From positions 1-64,000 of the forward strand of contig JAGI01000003.1 of the NCBI GenBank assembly GCA_000526575.1: a stretch of DNA of 64,000 nt, given 5' to 3'. A program made the translations under genes and the position numbers. Origin of the DNA: Clostridium sp. 12(A). Its GTDB lineage: Bacteria; Bacillota; Clostridia; Lachnospirales; Lachnospiraceae. The notes under the pieces were generated by a model. The model was given only the letters and a program-made list of their open reading frames with translations. It was not told where the DNA came from and made no database searches. Below are positions 39,833 to 48,673 of this stretch, one piece after another. Positions within the stretch are counted from its first letter, which is position 1. The number at the start of each line of letters is the position of its first letter.

Positions 39833-40681
39833 TTATTCCGCCAAACCGGCAGTTAGAAACTTTTGTCTTAACAGATTCTTTTTTTCCTTAGACAGACCAA
39901 GCCGTTTTGTAAGATAGGAATCTATGGTACCGTAACAGGAATCAATGGCATGGAATGCCTGATTGATATACTCTTCCGATACCGTTAAGAGAACACGGAC
40001 ACAGTCAGCCAGCACATGGTCTCCGGTACTCTTTCTGACCATGGTGGCTACCGCTTCTGCCCCATCCATCACATAAGCATTTGTCAGCACAAAATCCTTT
40101 ACAATGGTCTCACGGTCCACGGACAGTGCCGATAATAAGAGTGCTGTTCCAATTCCAACCCGGTCTTTTCCTGCACTACAGTGCCAGAGCACAGCCCGGT
40201 CATCCGCTTCTAATAACAAATCAAAGAAACGGCCGTACTGCTTTGCCGCAGAATCGCTGAGTACAAGATCCTCATAAAGCTTTGTAATATATGATTCCGG
40301 TTTCCCTCCAAGGGATGCCGCATGATCAATAATTCCTGAAAATAATTCTTTTTTCTCTTTTGCTTCCTCTTCTTCCATGGTAATGCCTACTGTTTTTTCA
40401 TCAAGAATGGGATTGAATATATTTAATATTCCCGGAATCTCCGGATCAGGCTTTTGCTTACGTTCTGTCTCTGTTCTAAAATCAATGACAGTACCAACTC
40501 TACATTCCTCAGACAGAATCTGAATATCACCAGTCGTGGCTTCAAATAAGGTGCCGCTTCGTATCAGCCTTCTGGGAAGAATGCTCCTTTTGTCTATGGT
40601 CCTAATTCCACCCAAATCTCTTGTATTGGGAAGCTTCTCAAGACGGATTCGTCCGTAGCTGTTAATTTCTGATTCTTTCAT
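39833..40681 (-). CDS. Tyrosine/dual-specificity phosphatase family protein
   Basis: A 282-aa Tyr_phosphatase3-type enzyme. The N-terminal LPNTRDLGGIRT and the catalytic P-loop WHCSAGKDRVGIG (Cys and Arg of C-x5-R; ~168-180) are clear. Relatives (e.g. Listeria LipA, mycobacterial PtpB) dephosphorylate phosphotyrosine or phosphoinositides; here no signal peptide is seen, so the substrate is cytoplasmic and unknown. ATG 40681 (MKESEI) is chosen with GGAGG 11 bases upstream, as the longer start is a TTG. Monocistronic. Confidence 0.9.
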   Translation of the reverse strand: MKESEINSYGRIRLEKLPNTRDLGGIRTIDKRSILPRRLIRSGTLFEATTGDIQILSEECRVGTVIDFRTETERKQKPDPEIPGILNIFNPILDEKTVGITMEEEEAKEKKELFSGIIDHAASLGGKPESYITKLYEDLVLSDSAAKQYGRFFDLLLEADDRAVLWHCSAGKDRVGIGTALLLSALSVDRETIVKDFVLTNAYVMDGAEAVATMVRKSTGDHVLADCVRVLLTVSEEYINQAFHAIDSCYGTIDSYLTKRLGLSKEKKNLLRQKFLTAGLAE

Positions 40682-40747
40682 CTTTATGTCATCCTCCAAT
40701 CGCAATCACACTGACAGTAACTCTCTCCAGTATAACATAAGGATTTT

Positions 40748-42061
40748 CTAATAGAAAGGAAATATTGATTTAACACCTGGCATGGACAGATAATCTTTTA
40801 TAATGGTCTTTGCATACCAAAGAGGGGTCAATCGGTCTGCACCCTCCTTCAAACAAACTGGATAGCTTTTTAATACTTCTCCATTTAATCGGTATACCAC
40901 GGACCCAACGGTCTGACCTTTTGTGACAGGTGCCTTTAATTCCTTTGGAATTTCTGCCTCCACCGTTATTTTCTCATCATCAGCCAAAAGCATTTTTAAG
41001 CTTTTCTCCTCAGAATCACTGATTCCACAGGAGATCATGACCGGGTCTTCCAGCCGTCCGGATGTGGGGACTCCATTTTTTACATATATATCATCAAATC
41101 GGGTCTCCTGAAATACATCTTTATAACGGTAACGATCCAGTCCGTACTGGAACAGCTTTCTGGCATCGGACCACTTGTAGGTTTTGTGGGGCGGCCAGCC
41201 GCAGCCTAATAGTGCGATGGTAAATACTCTTCCATCGTCTTTTAAGGCCCCCACATAGGAATATCCGGCTCCTCCAGTGAAACCGGTTTTTCCGGAAAAG
41301 GCGCCGTTCATAGAGTTTAAAAGTGCATTGTGATTGATGCAGCTGAAATTTCGTTTTCGGTCCAGATCCTGAAAGGAATAATTCTGGGTTCCTGTGATCT
41401 CTAAGAATTCCTCTTTTTTCGGCGACTGTCCGATACAGTAATTCATGATTCTGGCAAGGTCTGCCGCTGTGGTGGAATGCTCCTTCACCTGTCCATCTTT
41501 TTCTTCCTTGGCGTCCAGTCCATTTGGCGTAATAAAATATGTATTGCTGCATCCCAAATCTCTTGCCTTTTGATTCATCATCTGGGCAAAGCCCTCCATA
41601 CTGCCGCCCACATGCTCTGCAATCATCATTGCAGCATCGTTGTGGGATTCCAGCATCAGACTGTAAAGAAGGTCTTTTAAAAGGAATTTTTCTCCTTTGT
41701 AAACTCCAAGATGAACCTTTGGCTGAGATGCTGCATTCTGACTTGCAATTACCTCATCGGAAAGATTTCCATACTCCAGGGCGATGATACAGGTCATAAT
41801 CTTTGTTGTACTTGCCATGGGACGGATAATGTCCTCATTCTTCCCATATAAAACGCGGCCCGTCGAGGCATCCATTAATACCGCAGACTGAGCATAAAGG
41901 TTTAATTCATCCTTTGTCTGGACGGACTGTTGTACTTTATCTTCTTCTACTGTTACTTTTCCATTGACAGTCCTTGTTTCTTTCAGCTGAAACACCACAG
42001 TTCCTATTACCAGAAGCAGAACAAAGGCGGCCGCCAGAAATGCTCTTATGACATGCCTCAT
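40748..42061 (-). CDS. D-alanyl-D-alanine carboxypeptidase (S11, DacF/PBP5 type)
   Basis: A 437-aa low-molecular-weight penicillin-binding protein that trims the terminal D-Ala of peptidoglycan stems. N-terminal signal/anchor helix ~5-25; active site STTK (Ser84-Lys87), SHN (139-141), KTG (258-260); a C-terminal PBP5_C beta domain ~300-400 and a hydrophobic end. No extra membrane anchor is obvious beyond the C-terminal YLSMPGVKSIFPFY. Whether it acts in vegetative cells (DacA) or spores (DacF/DacB) cannot be told. Divergent from dinB. Confidence 0.93.
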   Translation of the reverse strand: MRHVIRAFLAAAFVLLLVIGTVVFQLKETRTVNGKVTVEEDKVQQSVQTKDELNLYAQSAVLMDASTGRVLYGKNEDIIRPMASTTKIMTCIIALEYGNLSDEVIASQNAASQPKVHLGVYKGEKFLLKDLLYSLMLESHNDAAMMIAEHVGGSMEGFAQMMNQKARDLGCSNTYFITPNGLDAKEEKDGQVKEHSTTAADLARIMNYCIGQSPKKEEFLEITGTQNYSFQDLDRKRNFSCINHNALLNSMNGAFSGKTGFTGGAGYSYVGALKDDGRVFTIALLGCGWPPHKTYKWSDARKLFQYGLDRYRYKDVFQETRFDDIYVKNGVPTSGRLEDPVMISCGISDSEEKSLKMLLADDEKITVEAEIPKELKAPVTKGQTVGSVVYRLNGEVLKSYPVCLKEGADRLTPLWYAKTIIKDYLSMPGVKSIFPFY

Positions 42062-42129
42062 GAAAGAGCCTCCCGCTTGACTTTATTTTATCCTATTCAA
42101 TAGTTTTTTTAAATATTCCCTTTACTTTT

Positions 42130-42150
42130 CGAACGTATTTTCGGTATAAT
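42130..42150 (+). promoter_or_regulatory. SOS-box-like operator overlapping the dinB promoter
   Basis: CGAACGTATTTTCG (42130-42143) matches the Firmicute LexA consensus CGAACATATGTTCG at 12 of 14 positions. It ends 1 base before a perfect -10 box TATAAT (42145-42150), where LexA would block polymerase. Confidence 0.65.
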
Positions 42151-42175
42151 AAGAATCATAAGAAAGGAGTCTGTC

Positions 42176-43417
42176 ATGGAACAAAACCGACTGATTTTTC
42201 ACATTGATGTTAATTCTGCATTTTTAAGCTGGGAATCTGTAGACCGACTGGAAAAAGACCCGGAAGCTCTTGACTTACGCACCATTCCCTCCGCAGTAGG
42301 AGGCGATGAAAAAGCAAGACATGGAATCGTTCTGGCTAAATCCATACCAGCAAAAAAATATGGGATCACCACTGGAGAACCTCTCGTTCATGCCTTAAAA
42401 AAATGTCCTGATCTTAAGATCGTACCGCCTCACTTTGATACTTATATCAGAAAATCCCGGCAGCTCATGGACATTTTGTCCGATTACACACCTGATATCG
42501 AAAAATTCAGCATTGACGAGGCCTTCCTTGATATGACTTCCACCATTCACTTATTCGGACCTCCTCTTACCGTAGCCAATCAGATACGGGAACGAGTGGC
42601 TAAGGAGCTTGGCTTTACCGTAAATATAGGAATTGCACCGAATAAGCTTCTGGCTAAGATGGCTTCAGACTTTAAAAAGCCAGACATGTGCCATACTCTG
42701 TTCTCCCATGAAATCGAGAAAAAGATGTGGCCCCTTCCCATTGGAGAGTTATTTTTTGTAGGGCATTCCGCCAGAAAAAAAATGAAAAGCATTGGCATTC
42801 ACACCATCGGGGAGCTGGCTGCCTGTAATGTCAGTTACTTAAAGCACCTTCTTGGAGAGAAATATGCCATTCTCATTCATAATTACGCTTGTGGGATTGA
42901 TCATGAGCCTGTAGAGGAACGGGAACCCTTGAATAAAGGATACGGAAACAGCACCACCCTTTCCAGGGATATTGACGATTTAGAGGCTGCCTGCCAGGTT
43001 TTACTGTCTTTATGTGAAACCGTAGGGGCCAGACTCCGTCAGGACCGCGTGCTGTGTGACTGTGTTTGTGTGGAGATAAAAGACTGGGATTTTCACAGCC
43101 AGTCTCATCAGATGACATTAAACAATCCTACGGATTCTACGTCCATCATTTATGAGACCGCCTGTAAACTGATAAAGGATTTCTGGGACAAGACTCCTCT
43201 GCGCCTGATCGGTGTCCGTACCACTAAAATTACGGACGAAGGATACTGCCAGCTGAATTTATTTGAATCGGAGCAGTCCAGAAAGAGAAAAGAGATGGAA
43301 AAGGCAGTTGACACCATACGTAATAAATTTGGAACGGACAGTGTAAAAAGAGCCAGCTTTTTAAAAGAAGACAGCATCGTTGACCATGTATCCGGTAAAG
43401 AGAAGCATTACCACTGA
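42176..43417 (+). CDS. dinB: DNA polymerase IV-like Y-family polymerase
   Basis: A 413-aa translesion polymerase. The palm has HIDVNSAFLSWE (~10-21, catalytic Asp) and KFSIDEAFLDMT (~104-115, catalytic Asp-Glu), followed by a helix-hairpin-helix (IGIHTIGELAACN ~207) and the little-finger domain. Size and insertions (DLRTIPSAVGGDEKARHG) fit the DinB/UmuC group common in Clostridia. It copies past lesions in the SOS response; the LexA-like box in its promoter supports this. AAAGGAG lies before the ATG. The last 10 bases overlap the convergent YitT gene. Confidence 0.92.
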   Translation: MEQNRLIFHIDVNSAFLSWESVDRLEKDPEALDLRTIPSAVGGDEKARHGIVLAKSIPAKKYGITTGEPLVHALKKCPDLKIVPPHFDTYIRKSRQLMDILSDYTPDIEKFSIDEAFLDMTSTIHLFGPPLTVANQIRERVAKELGFTVNIGIAPNKLLAKMASDFKKPDMCHTLFSHEIEKKMWPLPIGELFFVGHSARKKMKSIGIHTIGELAACNVSYLKHLLGEKYAILIHNYACGIDHEPVEEREPLNKGYGNSTTLSRDIDDLEAACQVLLSLCETVGARLRQDRVLCDCVCVEIKDWDFHSQSHQMTLNNPTDSTSIIYETACKLIKDFWDKTPLRLIGVRTTKITDEGYCQLNLFESEQSRKRKEMEKAVDTIRNKFGTDSVKRASFLKEDSIVDHVSGKEKHYH

Positions 43418-44286
43418 CCGCCAATTTCCTTAAAGCCTTCCCCGTACACTTCATTGGAATCCGTTATGATTAGAAACGCACCTGAATCCACTTCATGAAT
43501 GGCTCTACGTATTGGAACCACCTGGCTGTTGTTGCAGGCGCACATCACGATTTTCTTGTCATCCAAGGAGAAGGAGCCTTGTCCATGAAGAAAGGTACAG
43601 CCTCTTCCGGTGGCTTCTTCGATGCGAAGGGCCACCTCACGTTCATGATCCGTCACGACAAAGACCAGTTTTCCTGCACCCAGTCCATACATGATTTTAT
43701 CAATGGCCATGGTGGTCACGATGGAGGAAAGGAGGCCAAGAATGACCGCATCAACATTACGGAACACAAGACCGCCTAAAAGTATGACAATGGCATCAAT
43801 GACAAGTGAGATCTGACCGATGGTAAAATGAGGAAATATCTTACGTATGGCCATGACCAGGAAATCGGTTCCTCCAGTGGAGCAGTTCCTCAAATAGACG
43901 ATCGTAAGGCCTAAACCGGTGAAGATACCGGTACAGGCTGAGGCATAAAGTGGATTTCCATTATACACTGGTAGATAAGGAACGATGTAGTCCAGCACCA
44001 GAGCAAAGATGACCATGCTTTTCATGGAGCGGAGCAAAAAGCGTCTGCCAAGAAGCTTATAGCTTACAAGCACAATGGGAATGTTTAAGATAATGGTCAT
44101 GATTCCCATAGGCAGACCGAATAAGTGGCGAAGTATCAATGCAATACCGGAAACACCTACCGGTGCGAACTCTGCATTTAAGGCAAAGTTATAGATACCA
44201 ATATTAAATAAAAATGCTCCCGCTATGTCGCACAACAAGTCAATTCCTAATTCTTTTGGCGAGTATTCCTGCCGAAATACCTTCAT
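43408..44286 (-). CDS. YitT family membrane protein (paralog 2)
   Basis: A 292-aa homolog of the protein at 37124-37975, with the same five-helix YitT_membrane part (FAPVGVSGIALILRHLFGLP, NCSTGGTDFLVMAI) and C-terminal DUF2179 (RIEEATGRGCTFLHGQGSF ... EVDSGAFLIITDSNEVYGEG). The two differ clearly in sequence, so they are not a recent duplication. Its ATG is 37 bases after the stop of the 89-aa gene, sharing the promoter at 44625-44652. The 3' end overlaps dinB by 10 bases with no visible terminator. Confidence 0.9.
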   Translation of the reverse strand: MKVFRQEYSPKELGIDLLCDIAGAFLFNIGIYNFALNAEFAPVGVSGIALILRHLFGLPMGIMTIILNIPIVLVSYKLLGRRFLLRSMKSMVIFALVLDYIVPYLPVYNGNPLYASACTGIFTGLGLTIVYLRNCSTGGTDFLVMAIRKIFPHFTIGQISLVIDAIVILLGGLVFRNVDAVILGLLSSIVTTMAIDKIMYGLGAGKLVFVVTDHEREVALRIEEATGRGCTFLHGQGSFSLDDKKIVMCACNNSQVVPIRRAIHEVDSGAFLIITDSNEVYGEGFKEIGGQW

Positions 44287-44323
44287 AAGTAAGCCGCCTC
44301 CATTTCCTCTGGCTGATTATGGA

Positions 44324-44593
44324 TTATAGAAAATAATCCTCAATTTCAAATTCTTTATTGCCTATCTTTACCCGCTTGATCAATACGGTAACTTCATCCT
44401 CTTCCTCTGAGCAGATTCCTACCGCTTCAATAGCCGTCTTACCATAGGATTCCTTTAAAGTGATTTGTTTATCCATAATTCCTTTGTCTGCCAAAGCCTC
44501 CGATAAATCCAGCAACACTTCCTCCACGTCTTCTTCGATGTGGTTCTTTTCGAATTCTGCTTCCAGCAAATCGTAAATATCCTGATTGAACAT
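44324..44593 (-). CDS. Hypothetical acidic protein, 89 aa
   Basis: No family recognised. A small soluble, strongly acidic protein (FEKNHIEEDVEEVLLDLSEA ... EEEDEVTVLIKRVKIGNKEF) with a helical N-half and a beta C-half ending EIEDYFL. AAGGAGG lies before the ATG, and a consensus promoter lies at 44625-44652. It is co-transcribed with YitT paralog 2, which is the only functional hint. Confidence 0.75.
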   Translation of the reverse strand: MFNQDIYDLLEAEFEKNHIEEDVEEVLLDLSEALADKGIMDKQITLKESYGKTAIEAVGICSEEEDEVTVLIKRVKIGNKEFEIEDYFL

Positions 44594-44624
44594 AAAAATG
44601 TCCTCCTTTGTTTTCTACACCCTA

Positions 44625-44652
44625 ATTATAACCTTTCGTTTTTTCTTGTCAA
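44625..44652 (-). promoter_or_regulatory. Promoter of the 89-aa/YitT operon
   Basis: Minus strand TTGACA (44647-44652), 16 bases, TATAAT (44625-44630); both boxes are perfect consensus. The -35 box occupies the same bases as the -35 of the divergent rluA promoter. Confidence 0.8.
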
Positions 44653-44674
44653 TCCCATTGCACCATGGTAAAAT
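44646..44674 (+). promoter_or_regulatory. Promoter of the RluA gene, placed for a leaderless transcript
   Basis: TTGTCA (44646-44651), 17 bases, TAAAAT (44669-44674). Normal spacing puts transcription start at about 44681, the A of the ATG itself. Confidence 0.6.
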
Positions 44675-44680
44675 CCCTTT

Positions 44681-45601
44681 ATGAAAATGACGATGACTTA
44701 TCCTATGAGTAATACCCAAACTGATAAAACGGTGGAGCGGTTTCTTCTGGAACAGGGCTACTCTCAGAAGCTCATCCGCCACCTGCGGAATACAGAAAAC
44801 GGATTGACCATTGACAAAACCCTTGTCTATACCACCCATAAACTAAAAGAAGGAGAAATACTTTCCGTCTTTATCTCAGAAGAAGATAGTTCTGAAAACA
44901 TTGTTCCCACAAAAATGCCTCTTCATATCGTATTTGAGGATGAACACCTTTTGGTTGTGAATAAAGATGCCGGCGTCCCAATTCACCCTTCACAGGGAAA
45001 TTTTGATAATACTCTAGCCAACGGCATTGCCTGTTACTTTAAAGAAAAGGGGGAGAACTTTATATACCGGGCCATAAACCGGCTGGACCGGGATACCACA
45101 GGACTTTTGATCCTGGCAAAAAATCCGTTAAGCGCATGCATTCTGTCTGATATGGTTAAAAAACGTGAGATCAGCCGCAGATACCTTGCAGTTGTCTGCG
45201 GGAAACTCCCGGAACAGGGAATCATAGATGCCCCTATAAGCCGGGTTGATGGTTCCACCATTGAACGCTGTACCGGTCAGGGAGGCGAGGAAGCCCGTAC
45301 CCACTATCGGCGGCTCTATTACGACTCTGCATCGGATCACTCCCTGGCAGGGCTTAAGCTTGAGACTGGACGGACTCATCAGATCCGGGTTCACTTAAAG
45401 TCCATTGGATTTCCTCTTCCAGGTGATTTTTTATATCACCCCGATTACCGGTATATCAAACGCCAGGCACTCCACTCCTTTCGTCTAAGCTTTCTTCATC
45501 CAATCAAAAAGGTGCCCCTGTTCTTTGAGGCACCCATTCCGGAAGATATGAAGTTTTTAGGTTTTACATCCACCGAAGGCCTTTGGGATAATGATTTTTA
45601 A
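44681..45601 (+). CDS. RluA-family pseudouridine synthase
   Basis: A 306-aa RNA pseudouridine synthase (RluA/RluC/RluD group) that isomerises uridines in 23S rRNA or tRNA. An S4 RNA-binding segment lies at ~12-70 (VERFLLEQGYSQKLIRHL). The catalytic motif INRLDRDTTGLLILAK has its Asp at ~131, and LETGRTHQIRVHLKSIGFPL is the second family motif. The target site cannot be named. No Shine-Dalgarno sequence precedes ATG 44681 or the next in-frame ATGs (44687, 44693), and the promoter ends 6 bases before it. It overlaps the convergent methyltransferase gene by 38 bases. Confidence 0.92.
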   Translation: MKMTMTYPMSNTQTDKTVERFLLEQGYSQKLIRHLRNTENGLTIDKTLVYTTHKLKEGEILSVFISEEDSSENIVPTKMPLHIVFEDEHLLVVNKDAGVPIHPSQGNFDNTLANGIACYFKEKGENFIYRAINRLDRDTTGLLILAKNPLSACILSDMVKKREISRRYLAVVCGKLPEQGIIDAPISRVDGSTIERCTGQGGEEARTHYRRLYYDSASDHSLAGLKLETGRTHQIRVHLKSIGFPLPGDFLYHPDYRYIKRQALHSFRLSFLHPIKKVPLFFEAPIPEDMKFLGFTSTEGLWDNDF

Positions 45602-46967
45602 GAATTCCACCCGCCAGCTTAGCAAATCCAATGGAATATCCATCTACATTCATAAGAACCCAGCCCTTTTTCTCAAGCTGGGCTCCTGACAGCCCATCTT
45701 CTGAGAGAGTTTCTCCTTTTAGATACCGTATGATTTCACCGCCAGCCGCCGGCAGATCTACCCATTGCCTGATCTCTTCCTTTTTTAAAGCGAGAGCCAA
45801 TGCATGGGAAGGCTCCAGGCGGTTCTTTTTTATCGTTCCGATATGAAGACCTGGCCGCAGGATTTTCATGCCTTTAAACTGAATCATCTCCGGAGAAATG
45901 AGATATAACTGGTCTCCAAAGAGAATGTATTCCTTGCGAATGAGATAGGAAGCCGGATCAACGAGAATATCCTGAAAGAACTTTTCCGCCTCCTTTATGA
46001 TCAACGCATCTTTACAGTACTCCGGTTCTGTTCTCTTGATCTTACCACTATCCCGGTCTGCTTTTTTTAATACAGCCAGATAATGGCCTTCTCCTTCTGT
46101 CTTATGAGGCCAGATGCGGAAGGTCTTCTTTAAATCCTTCCGGCCAGTCTTACTCCACTCCGGGCGGCCCTCAGAAAGCCCCTGACGTTCTCCCTTATCC
46201 TCAATGGAAAAATCATCATTGGATAAAAGAAATTCTTCGATGACTTGCTCATTCTCTTCTGGAGAGAAGGTACAGGTGGAATAAACCAGTACACCGCCAG
46301 GCTTCAGCATCGCTGCGGCATTTAAAAGAATCTCCCCCTGACGTTTTGCACAGAGATTCACATGATCTGGAGACCACTGAAGTCTTGCTGTTTCATCCTT
46401 TCGGAACATTCCTTCTCCAGAACAAGGGGCATCTACCACAATCCGGTCAAAAAATTCAGGAAAGTATTGAGACAGGCTATGAGAATCTTCGTTGGTTACC
46501 ACAGCATTTTTAACGCCAAGGCGCTCCACATTCTGAGAAAGAATCTTAGCTCTGGCAGGATGAATCTCATTGCTGACCAGGAATCCTTCTCCTTTCAGTC
46601 TGCCGGCGATATGGGTTGTCTTTCCCCCAGGCGCTGCACATAAATCAAGTATGGTCTCTCCTGGTCTTGGATCTAAAAGCTCCACCACTGCCATGGCGCT
46701 GGGCTCCTGAATATAATAAAGGCCTGCCTCATGATATGGATGCTTTCCCGGTCGTTCCTGGCCGCTGTAGTAATATCCTTCTTTGACCCAGGGAATCTTT
46801 TTTAAGTGAAAGGGGGACAGGCGTTCAAACTCCTCCTGGGTGATCTTTATGGGATTCCTTCTTAGTCCCTGAACCCGTTCCATCTCATAGCTATCGATAA
46901 AAGAATCGTATTCTTCTTTCAGTAGTCGTTTCATTTTTTCCCTGAATGCCTCGGGTAATTGAATCAT
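45564..46967 (-). CDS. rRNA cytosine-C5 methyltransferase (RsmF/NOP2/Sun family)
   Basis: A 467-aa SAM-dependent m5C methyltransferase. An N-terminal domain is followed by the Rossmann core: LDLCAAPGGKTTHIAGRL (~108-125), VVDAPCSGEGMFRKDE (~172-187, catalytic PC motif) and YSTCTFSPEENE (~232, second Cys). A C-terminal RsmF-type RNA-binding extension (PUA-like, ~290-467) makes it the longer YebU/RsmF form. It should methylate 16S rRNA. GAGGAAAAACG precedes the ATG. Confidence 0.9.
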   Translation of the reverse strand: MIQLPEAFREKMKRLLKEEYDSFIDSYEMERVQGLRRNPIKITQEEFERLSPFHLKKIPWVKEGYYYSGQERPGKHPYHEAGLYYIQEPSAMAVVELLDPRPGETILDLCAAPGGKTTHIAGRLKGEGFLVSNEIHPARAKILSQNVERLGVKNAVVTNEDSHSLSQYFPEFFDRIVVDAPCSGEGMFRKDETARLQWSPDHVNLCAKRQGEILLNAAAMLKPGGVLVYSTCTFSPEENEQVIEEFLLSNDDFSIEDKGERQGLSEGRPEWSKTGRKDLKKTFRIWPHKTEGEGHYLAVLKKADRDSGKIKRTEPEYCKDALIIKEAEKFFQDILVDPASYLIRKEYILFGDQLYLISPEMIQFKGMKILRPGLHIGTIKKNRLEPSHALALALKKEEIRQWVDLPAAGGEIIRYLKGETLSEDGLSGAQLEKKGWVLMNVDGYSIGFAKLAGGILKNHYPKGLRWM

Positions 46968-47070
46968 CGTTTTTCCTCTAACTTGTATATTTTATAAAAT
47001 ATTTTGTATTTGCTGTTATTTTCATCAGTTTTTGACACAATATTAGGAGATAAACTTTAGGAGGTTTCGC

Positions 47071-47649
47071 ATGCTCTTAATATCTTTAACCGCTTACGTC
47101 ATTATCCCCTTATATACCCTGCTTTTTGCATGGGGAACCGATTGGTTCACCATGAATTTTTCTGTTCTCGGAAATATATCTGGCCGGAAAAATCTGTTCC
47201 TGCTTTGGGGCATTATTGTAGGGACTTATTTTTACTGCGTATTAAAAAGAATCATCTTAAACCTTCCACGGAACGAAAAGGAAAAAGCCTTTAGCATGGC
47301 AGCCCTGCTATTTCTGGCTCTTGGAGTTTTGACCCCTTATCTGCCGGAATCACAGCCGCTTCAGTCCGTGCTTCACGTGGTCTTATCCTTTATGGCTTCC
47401 TTTTCTCTGCTTATCTGTCTTTATATGGTTATCTGGAAGCTTTATTGTATGAATCAGGAGGACTATCGCCCTTATCTGATCTGCATGATAGGTATTACCA
47501 TGATGTCCGCTGTTCTACTCATAATCTCAGGCATTGTAAGCACAGCACTTGAAATCTTTTTTATTCTTTCCTGCTCTGCTCTGCTTCAAAGACTCTACAG
47601 CAAAATAAAATCTCCCAGAATATATATCAGGTGGCCAGAAGGCCTATAA
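47071..47649 (+). CDS. Hypothetical multi-pass membrane protein, 192 aa
   Basis: About six predicted helices fill the protein (e.g. LTAYVIIPLYTLLFAWG, LFLLWGIIVGTYFYCVL, AALLFLALGVLTPYLP, HVVLSFMASFSLLICLYMVI). The early TDWFTMNFSVLGN motif resembles DUF998-type membrane proteins, but this is only a resemblance. TAGGAGG lies 7 bases before the ATG. Single gene, divergent from the methyltransferase; a GC-rich imperfect hairpin at 47655-47680 may end it and the convergent DUF1292 gene. Confidence 0.75.
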   Translation: MLLISLTAYVIIPLYTLLFAWGTDWFTMNFSVLGNISGRKNLFLLWGIIVGTYFYCVLKRIILNLPRNEKEKAFSMAALLFLALGVLTPYLPESQPLQSVLHVVLSFMASFSLLICLYMVIWKLYCMNQEDYRPYLICMIGITMMSAVLLIISGIVSTALEIFFILSCSALLQRLYSKIKSPRIYIRWPEGL

Positions 47650-47698
47650 TCCAAAACCGGGACCTGCCCAAAAAGGACATGCCCCGGCTTTCATACGA

Positions 47699-48031
47699 TT
47701 ATTCCTCGTCTTCGCCTACCAGCTCATCATATTCTGCTTCGTCCAGTAATTGGTCAAAGGCATCTGCAACGATCTCATATTCATCATCATCTTCAATATT
47801 CTGAAGATCTGGCTGTCCGTCTTCACTTTCAGAATAACGATATAGATATACTTCTCCTTCTTCTGCCTCAGGGCCATCCATTGGTAGAAGTGCGATGTAG
47901 TCTCTTTCCCCTGCTGTAAAAATGGTAAGTACTACGCACTCCAGCTCTGATCCGTCATCCAAGGTAAGTGTTACAGTCATCTCCTCCTGGGATTCCATCT
48001 CGTCGTGCTCTAAATTAGCATCCTGTGCCAT
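47699..48031 (-). CDS. DUF1292 family protein
   Basis: A 110-aa very acidic cytoplasmic protein. The family core MTVTLTLDDGSELECVVLTI, FTAGERDYIALLPMDG and VYLYRYSES is clear at ~20-75, followed by a Glu/Asp-rich tail (EAEYDELVGEDEE). Function unknown (relatives include the YrzB group). ATG 48031 (MAQDAN) is chosen with GAGAGG 7 bases upstream; the frame opens at 48052. Confidence 0.88.
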   Translation of the reverse strand: MAQDANLEHDEMESQEEMTVTLTLDDGSELECVVLTIFTAGERDYIALLPMDGPEAEEGEVYLYRYSESEDGQPDLQNIEDDDEYEIVADAFDQLLDEAEYDELVGEDEE

Positions 48032-48132
48032 CTTGATACCTCTCTTTTTCAATTAATCTAGTTGTGGAGACATACGTGTATGTCTGCCTCCACTCTAACA
48101 GACAATTTAGGAAAAATCAAGGTATTTTGATT

Positions 48133-48660
48133 TTAATATTCAATTCCTTTTCTCGCATTTAAGCCTTGATCATAAGGATGTTTGATTTTATGAATTTCCG
48201 ATACATAATCAGCCAGATCCGTAAGCTCTTTTGATGGATTTCTTCCCGTAAGGACAACCTCCAGTCCTTTCGGACGATCCAGCAGAAACTTTCGGACCAC
48301 TTCCTCATCTACCAATCCATAGTTACATACTGCCATGATCTCATCCATGACCAAAAGATCATATTCTTCATTTACAGCCTTTTCTAAGGTAGAAGCAAGG
48401 AGCTGGGAATAATAGACTGCTGCTTCCTTTTTTTGTTCCTCTGTCATTCTGGTAAAGAAGCCAAAGCTTCGTTCACAGGGTGTAACGGTAATACCAGGTA
48501 TGGCATCTAAAACCTTCACTTCACCAGAATGATCCGTCTTCAAAAAGCGGGTGACAAGTACTTTCTTCCCACACCCTGAGGCCCGCACAGAAAGGCCTAT
48601 GGCTGCCGTTGTCTTCCCTTTTCCATCACCGCAATAAATGTGTATACAGGACTTCATCAT
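48133..48660 (-). CDS. Corrinoid adenosyltransferase (CobA/BtuR/CobO type)
   Basis: A 175-aa ATP:co(I)rrinoid adenosyltransferase that makes the adenosyl ligand of coenzyme B12 from ATP. P-loop YCGDGKGKTTAAIG (~9-22), DLLVMDEIMAVCNYGLV (~97-113) and the VVLTGRNPS motif (~133) are typical. No other cobalamin synthesis gene lies nearby, which suggests salvage. AGGAG precedes the ATG; 13 bases separate it from the helicase gene upstream, so the two are co-transcribed. Confidence 0.92.
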   Translation of the reverse strand: MMKSCIHIYCGDGKGKTTAAIGLSVRASGCGKKVLVTRFLKTDHSGEVKVLDAIPGITVTPCERSFGFFTRMTEEQKKEAAVYYSQLLASTLEKAVNEEYDLLVMDEIMAVCNYGLVDEEVVRKFLLDRPKGLEVVLTGRNPSKELTDLADYVSEIHKIKHPYDQGLNARKGIEY

Positions 48661-48673
48661 TCATTCTCCTCTC

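Noticed and set aside
37124-44286. The two YitT genes as a recent duplication
   Set aside because: The proteins share fold motifs but differ along their whole length and have different neighbours, so they are old paralogs.
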